From UBA7455 sp026713185 (lineage in GTDB: Bacteria > Pseudomonadota > Gammaproteobacteria > Pseudomonadales > Azotimanducaceae), in NCBI GenBank assembly GCA_963665785.1, contig OY762456.1:1-64000 (forward strand): DNA of 64,000 nt, read 5' to 3'. Of the stretch, positions 51,003 to 59,859 are shown piece by piece; positions within the stretch are counted from its first letter, which is position 1; every line of letters starts with the position of its first letter. The position numbers and the translations under genes were made by a program. Under the pieces are notes generated by a model. The model searched no databases, was not told where the DNA came from, and saw only the letters and a program-made list of their open reading frames with translations.

Positions 51003-51761
51003 ATGGGCGATGCCGCACAACTAGACGACTGGCAGCCCAAGTTTGAATCCTGGGTGGAGTTTGCCAAACCACTGCTTCCGCAGGGCAAAGCGAGGGAAGC
51101 TTTTGCAGAATACCCCTGGTTTACGACGGTCGGTGATCCGTTTGTTACCTTGTCTAAACCGGCCAGTGAGTGCCGCTTTGGCCTGGTGACGACTGGTGGT
51201 TACTCCATAGACGGCGAACAGGAGCCCTTTACCGGCCTTCCCACGTTTGGTGATGAGGTCCCGGAGTTCCGAAAGATTCCTACCGACGTAGATCGCAGCA
51301 AACTGGTCATCAATCATCATGGTTATGATCACAAGTACGCGAAAGAAGATATCAACGCGAATCTTCCATTCGATCGTCTAAACGAACTTGTCGATGAAGG
51401 TGTCATCGGTTCGCTCTCCAATGAGACGTTGGTGCTCATGGGTTTGCAGGCGAATGTGGCCCCTTTGATCAATGAGACCATTCCCGAAATCCTCGCGGCG
51501 TTCAAAGCCGACGACGTGGAAGCTGCGCTCCTAGTACCAAGCTGACCCGTCTGCCATCAGACCGTGAGTCTGATTGCAAGAGGATTGGAAGCGGAAGGTA
51601 TCCCGACGGCACTGGTCAGCGTCATGCCACCACTCAGCAGTAGTGCGCGGCCACCGAGGCAGGTGATACGCCGCCTAAACATCGGAGCCACAGTCGGACG
51701 GCCACATGACCTGGATCATGTAGACTACAAATCGTCTGGCTGCTTTTCAGTCGGTGCTTAA
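51003..51761 (+). CDS. PrdB/GrdB-like selenoprotein with in-frame TGA (Sec181)
   Basis: The reading frame crosses one TGA (51543-51545) and then runs in frame to TAA at 51761, giving 252 residues. Around the TGA it reads AALLVPS-U-PVCHQTVSLIARGLEAEG, the U-x-x-C redox motif of the glycine/sarcosine/betaine/D-proline reductase selenoprotein B family. Homology features continue past the TGA: GIPTALV, RPPR and LNIGATVGRPHD align in spacing with the family's GIPT-PPR-NFPLG-GRP pattern. A 7-bp stem with loop CGTGA follows 10 bases after the TGA, as in bacterial SECIS elements. Such PrdB-like selenoproteins are known from marine metagenomes; their reaction is unknown. AGGAAAA precedes the ATG. The next gene, a sulfatase, starts 18 bp later. 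A simple frame-ending stop would leave only a 180-aa N-terminal piece. Confidence 0.85.
51543..51574 (+). promoter_or_regulatory. Sec codon and bacterial SECIS-like hairpin
   Basis: TGA is followed 10 bases later by ATCAGAC-CGTGA-GTCTGAT, a perfect 7-bp stem with a 5-base loop whose second base is G. The loop begins 18 bases after the codon, within the usual range for SelB-dependent recoding. Confidence 0.7.
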
Positions 51762-51779
51762 CGACAAGGAAAGAGAACT

Positions 51780-53240
51780 ATGCGAGTGCGACTGGGTAAA
51801 TCGGTAGGTCACCTCATGGCATGGATGATAGCAGTATGTTGGGCTGGTTCGTTAATAGCGGAGACCACGCGCAAGCCAAACATTCTTCTCATTGTTGCTG
51901 ACGATCTCGGTTATGAGGATCTGGGTTTTCAGGGTGTAAAGGATATCCCCACTCCGAGCATCGATGCATTGGCTGCAAGTGGCGTGCGTCTTTCCGACGG
52001 CTATGTAACCGGCACCTGGTGTAGTCCGACGCGCGCGGGTCTGTTGACTGGACGCTATCAGCAACGTTTCGGTGCTGCCGGGCATGAACCGGTACCTGGC
52101 AACGGTTTATCTCTCGACGAAATAACAATCGCGGATCGCTTGAGGGAAGCAGGTTATGTCACAGGAATCGTTGGCAAATGGCATCTGGGTGTTACGCCTG
52201 AGTTTCATCCGTTGAAGCGGGGGTTCGACGAGTTCTTTGGCTTTCTGGATGGTGGACACGTGTTTTTTCCGGACTGGCCCATCATTATATTTCCGGATGA
52301 AACGGGCGCCGGTCCAGACTTTGGGGAGATACCCGAGGGTCGCGCCACCTTAGACCATCAGATTCGTCGCGGCACCGAGCGCGTGGAGGAACCGAAATAC
52401 CTAACGGATGCCTTTGCACGAGAGGCGGTTTCATTCATACAGCAACATCAGAAGAAGCCGTTCTTCCTTTATCTTTCCTTCAACGCAGTACACACCCCTA
52501 TGCATGCAACACAAGACCGCCTGGCCAAATTCGATTCGGTGACCCATCCGGTACGTAAAATCTACAATGCGATGACGCTGGCGATGGATGAAGCGATTGG
52601 CAGGGTCATGGATCAACTGAAGCGATCTGGCCTCGAGCAGGATACGCTGGTCTTTTTCATCAGCGACAATGGGGGACCGACGGTACAGCGATATGCGTAC
52701 AATGCCTCATCTAACGCGCCGCTAAGAGGTTCCAAGGGGTCGACCTTGGAAGGGGGTATCCGCGTTCCTTTCGTGGTGTCCTGGCCGGGACATCTGCCGA
52801 AAGACGAGATATACGACAAACCAGCCATCGCGCTTGATATTTTACCTACAGCACTGGCAGCCGCGGGCGTTGACGCAAAGCCCGAATCGGACCTCGATGG
52901 CGTTAACTTGCTGCCTTACCTGAAGGGAGAATCCGACCGCCAGCCTCACGAAGTATTGTACTGGCGTTCCTGGGGGCAAATGGCGGTGCGCAAGGGCGAT
53001 TGGAAGCTGGTAAGGTACACCGCCAAGATGGATGACGATGAATTCCCGTACCCTGCGTCAAGAAAAGAAGTGACGCCTATGCGGCTTTACAACCTGAAAC
53101 GTGACATCGGTGAGAGCAACGATCTCTCGAGTCGTGAGCCGGAAAAGTTTACAGAACTGCGTGCTCTCTGGGACACATGGAACGCTGAATTGGGTCCGGA
53201 GGCACAGCAGGGCTATTTCACGCTAGCCGCATGGTGTTGA
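51780..53240 (+). CDS. Secreted sulfatase (type I, formylglycine-dependent); C-terminus altered by IS insertion
   Basis: This 486-residue arylsulfatase-family enzyme has a signal peptide ending in SLIAE. The metal-binding NILLIVADDLGYEDLG and the formylglycine motif CSPTRAGLLTGR (Cys about residue 80) are intact, followed by GKWHLG and FFISDNGGPT. It hydrolyses sulfate esters in the periplasm after Cys-to-formylglycine maturation; the maturase is not in the window. An ISAs1-family element begins at 53208, three codons before the original stop. Excising it in silico gives an ending ...GPEAQWW-stop; the present frame instead ends QGYFTLAAWC. Only the last two residues were lost, so activity is probably retained. 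The former next gene, DUF3604 at 55306, was 11 bp downstream. Confidence 0.9.
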   Translation: MRVRLGKSVGHLMAWMIAVCWAGSLIAETTRKPNILLIVADDLGYEDLGFQGVKDIPTPSIDALAASGVRLSDGYVTGTWCSPTRAGLLTGRYQQRFGAAGHEPVPGNGLSLDEITIADRLREAGYVTGIVGKWHLGVTPEFHPLKRGFDEFFGFLDGGHVFFPDWPIIIFPDETGAGPDFGEIPEGRATLDHQIRRGTERVEEPKYLTDAFAREAVSFIQQHQKKPFFLYLSFNAVHTPMHATQDRLAKFDSVTHPVRKIYNAMTLAMDEAIGRVMDQLKRSGLEQDTLVFFISDNGGPTVQRYAYNASSNAPLRGSKGSTLEGGIRVPFVVSWPGHLPKDEIYDKPAIALDILPTALAAAGVDAKPESDLDGVNLLPYLKGESDRQPHEVLYWRSWGQMAVRKGDWKLVRYTAKMDDDEFPYPASRKEVTPMRLYNLKRDIGESNDLSSREPEKFTELRALWDTWNAELGPEAQQGYFTLAAWC

Positions 53241-55275
53241 TTTTAGGATGGCGACAGCGGGGGCTGGCTTTTCGGTGTCGGTTTGTGTATAAAGGGGCAT
53301 GGCAGATGGATTCGACAAGACTCAGTTGGTCGTGGGCGAGGTGGAAGTGCGGCTGGCGCGCCCGGACGAGCGCCGACGATGGGACGATCTCATGGCGCGG
53401 CACCACTACCTGGGGTTTCGGCAGTTCGCGGGCCGCGGGCTGCGTCACGTCGCGGTGTGGCGCGGGCACTGGCTGGCGCTGTTGGGCTGGCAATCGGGAG
53501 CGTTCAAGTGCGCACCGCGGGATCGCTGGCTGGGCTGGCACCGGTCGGTGCAGTTCCGGCGCTTGCACCTGATCGGCAACAACACGCGGTTTTTGATGCT
53601 GCCGGTAGCGGCGGGGACCAGGAACCTGGCCTCGCGGGTGCTGGGGTGCAGCCTGCGGCGCTTGAGCGCGGACTGGGAGGCGACGCATGGGCATCCGTTG
53701 GAGTTGGCCGAGACCTTCGTGGACCCGTCGCGTTTCCACGGCGGTGCCTACGACGCCTCGAACTGGCTGCGGGTGGGCCGCACCAAGGGCTTTGCACGCC
53801 ACAACGGCACCTACACGGACCCGCACAAGGTGCCCAAGGAGATGTTCGTGCGCCCACTACGTGCGGATGCGCGGGCACGTTTGGCGGACCCGGTGGATTG
53901 CCCGGAGTGGTCCTGTCATGCGACACAGGTGACGTACTCGCGCCAGGAGTTACGCTCGCTACGGGAGTTGTTCGCGGCGCTGCCGGACTGCCGCCGCGGC
54001 CAAGGCAGGAAGCACAGGCTGGAGACAGTGCTGGCCATTTGCGCCCTGGCGCGATTGTCGGGGCTGTGTGGGCCGGCGGCGACGGAACGGTTCGCGAAAC
54101 TGCTCGACCAAGAGGCGTTGCGTGCGCTGGGTGCTTGGCGCCACCCGACCGAGGGCCGCTGGGTGGCGCCATCGGACTCGACGATCTGTCGGGTGGTGGC
54201 GGACACCGACCCGGACGCCTTGGCGGCGGTGCTCGGCAAGTGGGCAGCGCCACGGTTCGCCGGGACGGCGGCCATCCCGGCGCTGGCGGCGGACGGCAAG
54301 CGCATCCGCGGCGTCAACCGCCATACGAACGAGGACACCCATTTCGAGACGGTAACGCTGGTGAGCCACGCCGGTCACCCGCTCGCGAGCCGCTGCTGCC
54401 GCGACGAGGGGGGTGAGGTCGCCGCGACCCAGGCGCTGCTGGAGGATGTCGATGTGCGCGGTTGCCTGATCACCCTGGACGCCCTGCACACCACCCGAGA
54501 CAACGAGCGGACGATCATCGAGACGCACGGCGCCGACTATCTGCTTGCCGTCAAGGGCAACTGCCCCGAGACGTTCGCGGCGCTCACCACCCTCGACTGG
54601 AACGCCGCGGCCGTCCGGCATCACGGCGCCGAACCGGAGCAGGGTCATGGGCGCATCGACGCGCGACGCATTGATGTGCAAACGCTACCGCCGCGCACGC
54701 TCGCCTTCGACAAGGCTCAGCAAGTGTTCCGCGTCACCCGCGAGCGCACCGACCTGAAAACCGGCGAAACCAGTGAAGAAACCGCTTTCGGCATCACCTC
54801 CGTTCCAGAGGACCGGGCGGACCCCGAACGGTTGCTCGCCTGGAACCGCGGCCACTGGCAAATCGAGAACGGCAACCACTATCGGCGCGACGTGAGTCTC
54901 GGCGAGGACGCCAGCCGCATCCGCGCCCGCCATGGCCCCGCCAACAACGCCACGCTCAACAACATCGTGCTGGCCATCGTTTTCCATCGCGGCTTCCACC
55001 ATGTCCCCGAAGCCAACTTGCACTTCATGATGCGGCGCAAGGAAGCCCTCGACGCCATCCTCCTGCCGGACTGAGGTACCGCCGGCCCACCGCAAGCATG
55101 CCCAAGCGCCTCCCGCGGCATCCCAGCGACAGTGGAAAACGGCGCATTGACCACAGGCCCGACCGCCTTTCGCAAGCCCGCATGTTCCCCACCCGTTCAA
55201 CCCCAAAAATGGCCATCCCCAGTCCGTCGGGCTGTCGCAGACTCCGCGCTCAGGTTCCAGCATGAAATAACCCTA
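53208..55275. mobile_element. ISAs1-family insertion sequence with 10-bp target duplication
   Basis: The element is 2068 bp. The left end CAGGGCTATTTCACGCTAG and the right end (complement) TAGGGTTATTTCATGCTGG form terminal inverted repeats. The flanking direct repeats GGAGGCACAG at 53198-53207 and 55276-55285 are identical, a 10-bp target duplication within the 8-10 bp range known for ISAs1. One transposase gene fills it. GC content is clearly higher than in the flanks. Intact ends and duplication indicate a recent insertion. Confidence 0.9.
53299..55074 (+). CDS. ISAs1-family transposase with N-terminal DruA-like (DUF4338) domain
   Basis: This 591-residue protein has two parts. Residues about 15-200 match DUF4338, the DruA family of Druantia systems: ARHHYLGFRQFAGRGLRH, WQSGAFKCAPRDRWLGW and HLIGNNTRFLMLP. 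Residues about 215-590 are the ISAs1 transposase: PDCRRGQGRKHRLETVLAI, AADGKRIRGVNRH with the first Asp, LEDVDVRGCLITLDALHTT with the second, and HWQIENGNHYRRDVSLGED with the catalytic Glu. It is complete and lies within well-defined element ends. DUF4338-ISAs1 fusions are a known arrangement. A role in transposition targeting is more likely here than anti-phage defence, because no other Druantia genes are near. Confidence 0.9.
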   Translation: MADGFDKTQLVVGEVEVRLARPDERRRWDDLMARHHYLGFRQFAGRGLRHVAVWRGHWLALLGWQSGAFKCAPRDRWLGWHRSVQFRRLHLIGNNTRFLMLPVAAGTRNLASRVLGCSLRRLSADWEATHGHPLELAETFVDPSRFHGGAYDASNWLRVGRTKGFARHNGTYTDPHKVPKEMFVRPLRADARARLADPVDCPEWSCHATQVTYSRQELRSLRELFAALPDCRRGQGRKHRLETVLAICALARLSGLCGPAATERFAKLLDQEALRALGAWRHPTEGRWVAPSDSTICRVVADTDPDALAAVLGKWAAPRFAGTAAIPALAADGKRIRGVNRHTNEDTHFETVTLVSHAGHPLASRCCRDEGGEVAATQALLEDVDVRGCLITLDALHTTRDNERTIIETHGADYLLAVKGNCPETFAALTTLDWNAAAVRHHGAEPEQGHGRIDARRIDVQTLPPRTLAFDKAQQVFRVTRERTDLKTGETSEETAFGITSVPEDRADPERLLAWNRGHWQIENGNHYRRDVSLGEDASRIRARHGPANNATLNNIVLAIVFHRGFHHVPEANLHFMMRRKEALDAILLPD

Positions 55276-55305
55276 GGAGGCACAGTGGTGGTGACGGAGA
55301 ATTCT

Positions 55306-56828
55306 ATGAAATTATCGCCAGTGTTCGTTTGCACCCTGGCTGTACTCACACTTTTTGGCTGTTCGCGATCCGAAGAACCGGGCAAACCGTCGAGTGAGGC
55401 GGTGGACATCGCGCCCACAGATGCCATTGCGACAAACCCATTACTTGACGCGTTCTTCGGCGACACCCATGTTCATACGCGTTATTCCCTGGATGCCTAC
55501 GTGTTGGGCACCAGGGCATCCCCGGATGATGCCTATCGTTTTGCCAAGGGAGCGGCGATCAAACATGCGGCCGGTTTCGATATGCAGATCAATAAGCCGC
55601 TGGATTTTCTGGCGGTTACCGACCATGGAAACTTTCTTGGCGTGATGGCAGAGGCAGCGGAAGGAACCGGCCCGTTAAGCCAGATGGAATTTGCAACGGC
55701 AATCCGCGACGTTACCAAACCAGACGATATTCTGCCTGTCTTTCGCGCCCTCGGTCCGTTGATGCAAGCAGCAGATGAGAACCCCGATCAGTCTGTGCTT
55801 AACGATCTGGATGTGGCTAGGAATGCCTGGCAGGACACGATTGCAGCCGCCGAGCGCCACAACGAGCCAGGGACGTTCACAACGTTTGTCGCTTACGAGT
55901 ACACAACCAGAGGGGGGCAGGCTCAAAACCTCCATCGAAACGTTATCTTCCGGGGATCGAACGTGCCCGACCTGCCTTTCAGTCGCCTCAATTCGCCAAA
56001 CCCGGAAGATCTCTGGCAATGGATGGATGCACAGCGAGAGCTGGGAATTGAATCCCTTGCTATACCACATAACTCAAATGGCTCCGATGGCTGGATGTTC
56101 CAGACCACCCGCTTCGACGGTTCACCCCAGGACTCGGACTATGCGATTCAACGCATGCGCAATGAACCTGTTGTCGAGAATACGCAGGTAAAAGGTACCT
56201 CTGATACCCATCCGTTGTTGTCACCCAACGATGAGTGGGCGGATTTTGAGATTATGCCCATTCGGGTTGGCCCACCGTTGCCCAGTCAGGCACCCGGTAG
56301 CTACGTTCGCGACGCCTGGGGTCGGGGATTGCAGATTGAAGCAAGCTGGGGCGTCAATCCATTCAAGTTTGGTGTGATTGGTTCATCCGATACGCATGTC
56401 GCAGCGGGGTCTTATCAGGAAGACAATTTCTGGAGCAAGACCGGCCTTGATGACGCCACACCCCAGCGACGCGGTTCGGTGCCGCTGGATGAAGCAAACG
56501 CTAATGAAGTACAGAACAATGTTTTGCGGGCAACGGACACGCGAGAACCCATCGTTGTCCTGATAATGGCGCGACGGTAGATATTGCTACCTGTGAAGTG
56601 ACGCCTGACAAGGGCGCTGCAGAATTGAAAGGGTTCTGGCAGGATCCTGATTTCAAATCTGATCAACCTGCTTTTTACTATGTGCGGGTGTTGGAGAATC
56701 CGAAATGCCGCCGGAGCACCTGGGATGCGATTCGCGCAGGCGTTGCACAGCGTGTCGACCTAAAGGCGACCATTCAGGACAGAGCCTGGTCTTCGCCGAT
56801 CTGGTACAACAGCGCCCGCGGCGGCTAA
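55306..56828 (+). pseudogene. DUF3604 gene disrupted by internal deletion and frameshift (copy 6)
   Basis: The start at 55306 gives lipoprotein signal MKLSPVFVCTLAVLTLFGC. The frame carries FGDTHVHTRYSLDAYVLG, LAVTDHGNF, YEYTTRG, LHRNVIFRG, NTQVKGTSDTHPLLS and IGSSDTHVAAG, then breaks after GSVPLDEAN. About 150 codons present in paralogs (the GASGLAGVWAE to THR segment) are missing. The 3' part resumes in another frame with CPDNGATVDIATCEV and ends SSPIWYNSARGG. Translation of the first part stops at 56580 (425 aa) and lacks the Cys module. Before the ISAs1 insertion it followed the sulfatase in one operon. A shortened product retaining the metal motifs could still be made. Confidence 0.85.
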
Positions 56829-56948
56829 AAGCGCCTGCGGCGACTGACACGAACAGTGCATGCCGTTGTCGTACATGACACCTTTGGGCAGGTCGCCGCG
56901 AAGCATAGCAGCGAAGATCAGTTTCTTAAACGGTGTAACCAAAATCCG

Positions 56949-57341
56949 TTAGGCGGTAGTCGGGCTCATTTCAATCAGGCGGGAGTCTTTTAGTCCGGCT
57001 GCACGGATGCGCAATAGCGCCTGAAAATCAGGATTCTTGAACATCGTCACAAGGTTGCCACGGGTAGGATATCGAATCACGGTGACGGTATCCCAATCCT
57101 CGTCACCGATGATCGTTTCGGCAGGACCAGCCCAGAGGATCTCGTTGACGAATCCCAGATCGAGTTCCTCGAACTTCTTTCCATAATAATAGTAGGCCTC
57201 CTGGCCCGTCATACCGTCCACGCCAAAGCCTTCCGCGGCCATGTCCCGAAACTTGACGAGATTCACCATGATCACCGGTTCGTCCGGATCACGGTCCTCC
57301 ATTTGCGCTAGTGTTTCTGCGTCAGGGTTAATGTGAACCAT
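56949..57341 (-). CDS. DUF1330 family small protein
   Basis: This 130-residue cytoplasmic protein has a dimeric alpha-beta (ferredoxin-like) barrel pattern. PVIMVNLVKFRDMA, YYYYGKKFEEL and DTVTVIRYPTRGNLVTMFKNPDFQALL follow the DUF1330 signature, with the NLVKF and Y-x-x-Y positions conserved. Family function is not established; many members accompany catabolic genes. It lies alone on the minus strand between the disrupted DUF3604 gene and another DUF3604 remnant. It recalls the core of the membrane protein at 49.1 kb, suggesting a recurring partner of DUF3604 loci. Confidence 0.85.
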   Translation of the reverse strand: MVHINPDAETLAQMEDRDPDEPVIMVNLVKFRDMAAEGFGVDGMTGQEAYYYYGKKFEELDLGFVNEILWAGPAETIIGDEDWDTVTVIRYPTRGNLVTMFKNPDFQALLRIRAAGLKDSRLIEMSPTTA

Positions 57342-57424
57342 ATCGATACTCCGTCAACCAAGTTTGCAGTATACGTGGCTGCACAAGTATCCTCGACAGC
57401 CTCCTGGAACAGATCGAACGACGT

Positions 57425-57868
57425 ATGCGTAGTAACACTTATTCGGTTGTCCTGTCACTGGTATCCCTGATTTTTCTAACCTCCTGTTCAGAAGAGCCCA
57501 GGCTCGCCCGGAAACCCCTGACCCGGAGCTTTGCGCCGACTTCGAGGCGTGCGTCGCTAATGCCGATACAACCTGGCAACGCATCCAGACCATCGCCGAG
57601 GAATTCAACGATCCTGGTAAATTCACAACGCTGATCGTTTACGAGTTCACGCCAATGTTGCAGCAATACGGCATGCTGCACCGCAATGTGATCTTTCGTG
57701 GATCCGAGGTTATCCCTCATGCCTTTTCCAATCTTGATGTCTCGAGTACCCGGGATCTTTTTCAGAAGCTCGACGCAGCCTGCCAACTGCCGTGCCGGGT
57801 CATAACGATTCCGCACAATAACAACTATTCATGGGGCCTGATGTTTTCACGCACCGACGAGGATGGTG
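57425..57868 (+). pseudogene. DUF3604 remnant (copy 7), deleted and frameshifted
   Basis: A lipoprotein start (MRSNTYSVVLSLVSLIFLTSC) is followed in a shifted frame by WQRIQTIAEEFNDPGKFTTL, YEFTPM, LHRNVIFRGSEV and TIPHNNNYSWGLMFSR, which equal DUF3604 residues about 150-260. The first metal motif region is deleted, and the sequence then runs straight into LysR-like coding sequence. No complete product is possible. Confidence 0.85.
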
Positions 57869-57883
57869 CAGAGTATCAAGCCC

Positions 57884-58598
57884 AATGCCCGCGGGCAGGA
57901 TTTCTACCGGCATGCAAAGCACATCCTGAACAATTGCGTTTGGCCCAGGCTGAGCTGAACGGTGCACCGACAAACCTCATCATCGGTGTTGGGAAAGTGA
58001 GGCCCGCCGGGTTCACCTCAGCAATATACGAGGCCCTCCTCAAACGCTATCCGCAACTCACGGTAAGTTTTGTCGAGGAATACTTCCAAGCCTTTTACAC
58101 GGCGGTAGAGAAAGGAGAAGTGGACGTAGCGTTTGTTGCCGGGCCGGCGCTGGAAAGCCTGCCTGCCGCTCTACGCGGAAACGTCCTGGCGAGAACTGAG
58201 TTTCGCGTGATCTGTTCCGCCGATCATCCCCTCAGCCACTACGATGGTCCTGTGCCGATCAAAGAACTCAAAAAATTCAGCTGGGTGAGGAACACCGCAG
58301 CCCCCTGAACTCTTCCTACATTCCGCAATTCAGAGGGCGAGACAAAAATCCCCTGCGCGATGCGCACTATGTCGCAGCATGCTCCCAACAGATGGCGAAA
58401 GATCTGTTGGCCCACTCCAACCTGCTGGGTTACGGCCCCCGCGTCGCCTTTGACAGTGAACTCGCACTCGGTCAGGTCGTGGAACTCAACCTGCCCATTA
58501 CCAAGCTGCAGGTCAATGTGTTGGAAATACATCGGCGGGAGGTGCGATCATCAGCCGAAGTACCAACCATCGACTGTTTCCGGCTTGCGTCTAGTTGA
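57884..58598 (+). pseudogene. LysR-type regulator remnant (effector domain), frameshifted
   Basis: The DNA-binding domain is missing. The linker helix NARGQDFYRHAKHIL is in one frame; EQLRLAQAELNG, TNLIIGVGKVRPAGFTSA and the effector domain (YPQLTVSFVEEYFQAFYTAVEKGEVDVAFV, read in parts) continue in a second, fused to the DUF3604 remnant; and after a shift near 58305 the end reads SSYIPQFRGRD, QMAKDLLAHSNLLGYGP and DSELALGQVVELNLP. At least two frameshifts inactivate it. Its presence, together with T-N11-A operator sites before neighbouring genes, suggests a LysR regulator once belonged to, or still controls, this locus from elsewhere. Confidence 0.8.
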
Positions 58599-58615
58599 TC
58601 CTTCAAGAAGATCCT

Positions 58616-59698
58616 TTACCGCAGCGAGACCATCAGCCCCCGATCGGGCGACACCTTGTTGTCCAGCAGGTCGTTCCAGGTGTCGGCCAGATCATCCGCG
58701 GTCTCGATCCACTCAACTGCCAGCGTACCTCGCAGTTTGCCAGCGACTTCAACGCAGGCCCTCAACGCTTTGTCCATGATCACACCGGGGCCCCATTCAG
58801 CTTCCCGTTTGAGTAGGTGACCAGGGGCAAAAAAAGTTTCAGGCAGTGCCCCGGGTAAATCGCCGGACGGGCCCTGCTGCTCCCAGTCGGTGGCGCCTAC
58901 CATCAAGCTCACCCTCATATTTTCCGCCAACAGCTGGTGCAGCGCGGACCGGAGGGCAGCATTTCCCGACATATCCACGTAGGCCGCCGGCGCAGTCCGG
59001 TCGATCTGAGACTCATCACCATAGGCGACTACCTGGTGGCAACTACCCAGCTTGTCCACGAAAGCAGCATTGGAAGCTGATGTTAATCCGACAATGCGTT
59101 GATGGACCTGAGCATCATCGCGTAATAACTGAGCAAGCCCAAAGCCGGTTTTCGAGGATACCGAGCTGATTAACATCTGGCTGGCGCCGAAGAAATCATT
59201 ATCCACCAGATAGTCGTACAGCATAAAGGAGGTCAGGAACAGAGGAAACATCAGACAGCGCTCAACTTCCATTTCGCGCAGCACCTCGGATTCAGCCCCT
59301 GTCCGCCTGTATCTGTTGTAAGTTTCCGGCACGTCCTGGCGACGCTCCGCTATATCGACGAACTCGTCTTCGCGGACTTGTCCGGGGCGTAACACCGTGT
59401 GACTGGCCATCGGAAAGAAGCCGTAAAGGCGCTCACCCACCGGCAGGTCGGTGCAGTTGGACTCAAGGACATCGGCATAGCCCCAGGCCGGGACCTTGCT
59501 CCAATCGCCCTCAGTCGGAAATCCCCAGTAGCTAACCTTCTCACGCGCCCTGGCGTATTGCACGTTCATAGCCGTGAGACCAAACTTGTCTATCGCCACC
59601 AGCACTTTGCCCTCCTCCAACGGCGGTAACTTTGCGGTGACTACGCGGGTTTTTCTCAATTGCTTGAGATCTACCCAAAGTTCTGTGCACTGTGTCAT
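58616..59698 (-). CDS. DUF2855 family protein (MDR-like)
   Basis: This approximately 360-residue protein starts at the ATG at 59698 (MTQCTELWVDLKQLRKTRVV), preceded by GAGGAAA; the 13 codons upstream to 59737 are less likely. DUF2855 proteins resemble medium-chain reductases with a degenerate nucleotide site. Here a GroES-like first third (VAIDKFGLTAMNVQYA, PVGERLYGFFPMASH) and a Rossmann-like middle (MLISSVSSKTGFGLAQLL, AYVDMSGNAALRSAL) are visible. Function unestablished; a reductase acting on an acyl or carbonyl compound is plausible. Operator C lies 91 bp upstream. A truncated second copy follows the tandem esterase at 41.5 kb. Confidence 0.85.
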   Translation of the reverse strand: MTQCTELWVDLKQLRKTRVVTAKLPPLEEGKVLVAIDKFGLTAMNVQYARAREKVSYWGFPTEGDWSKVPAWGYADVLESNCTDLPVGERLYGFFPMASHTVLRPGQVREDEFVDIAERRQDVPETYNRYRRTGAESEVLREMEVERCLMFPLFLTSFMLYDYLVDNDFFGASQMLISSVSSKTGFGLAQLLRDDAQVHQRIVGLTSASNAAFVDKLGSCHQVVAYGDESQIDRTAPAAYVDMSGNAALRSALHQLLAENMRVSLMVGATDWEQQGPSGDLPGALPETFFAPGHLLKREAEWGPGVIMDKALRACVEVAGKLRGTLAVEWIETADDLADTWNDLLDNKVSPDRGLMVSLR

Positions 59699-59789
59699 TG
59701 GTAATTTCCTCTCACATCGAACGCACATGGAACGCACATGGAACCGGTAGTTTGGCGCAACCTCTGCATTGGGTCCATCAACAAAACCG

Positions 59790-59814
59790 TATCAATTGAT
59801 AATACGGTGTTATG
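59790..59814 (-). promoter_or_regulatory. Shared operator, site C (upstream of DUF2855)
   Basis: The coding strand reads CATAAC-ACCGT-ATTATC-AATT-GATA, 91 bp before the DUF2855 start. TATCAATTGATA is a perfect inner palindrome. Confidence 0.7.
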
Positions 59815-59859
59815 AAGTTCAACCATCCCGCAAATGGGATCTGGATCTGAACATTTCCT

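Noticed and set aside
53299..54000. A Druantia anti-phage system
   Set aside because: Only the DruA-like domain is present, as part of a transposase within a complete insertion sequence; no DruB-DruE genes are near.
53283..54416. 377-codon open frame and a 249-codon antisense frame
   Set aside because: Both are by-products of the high GC content of the ISAs1 transposase gene, which reads through the same region with full family motifs.
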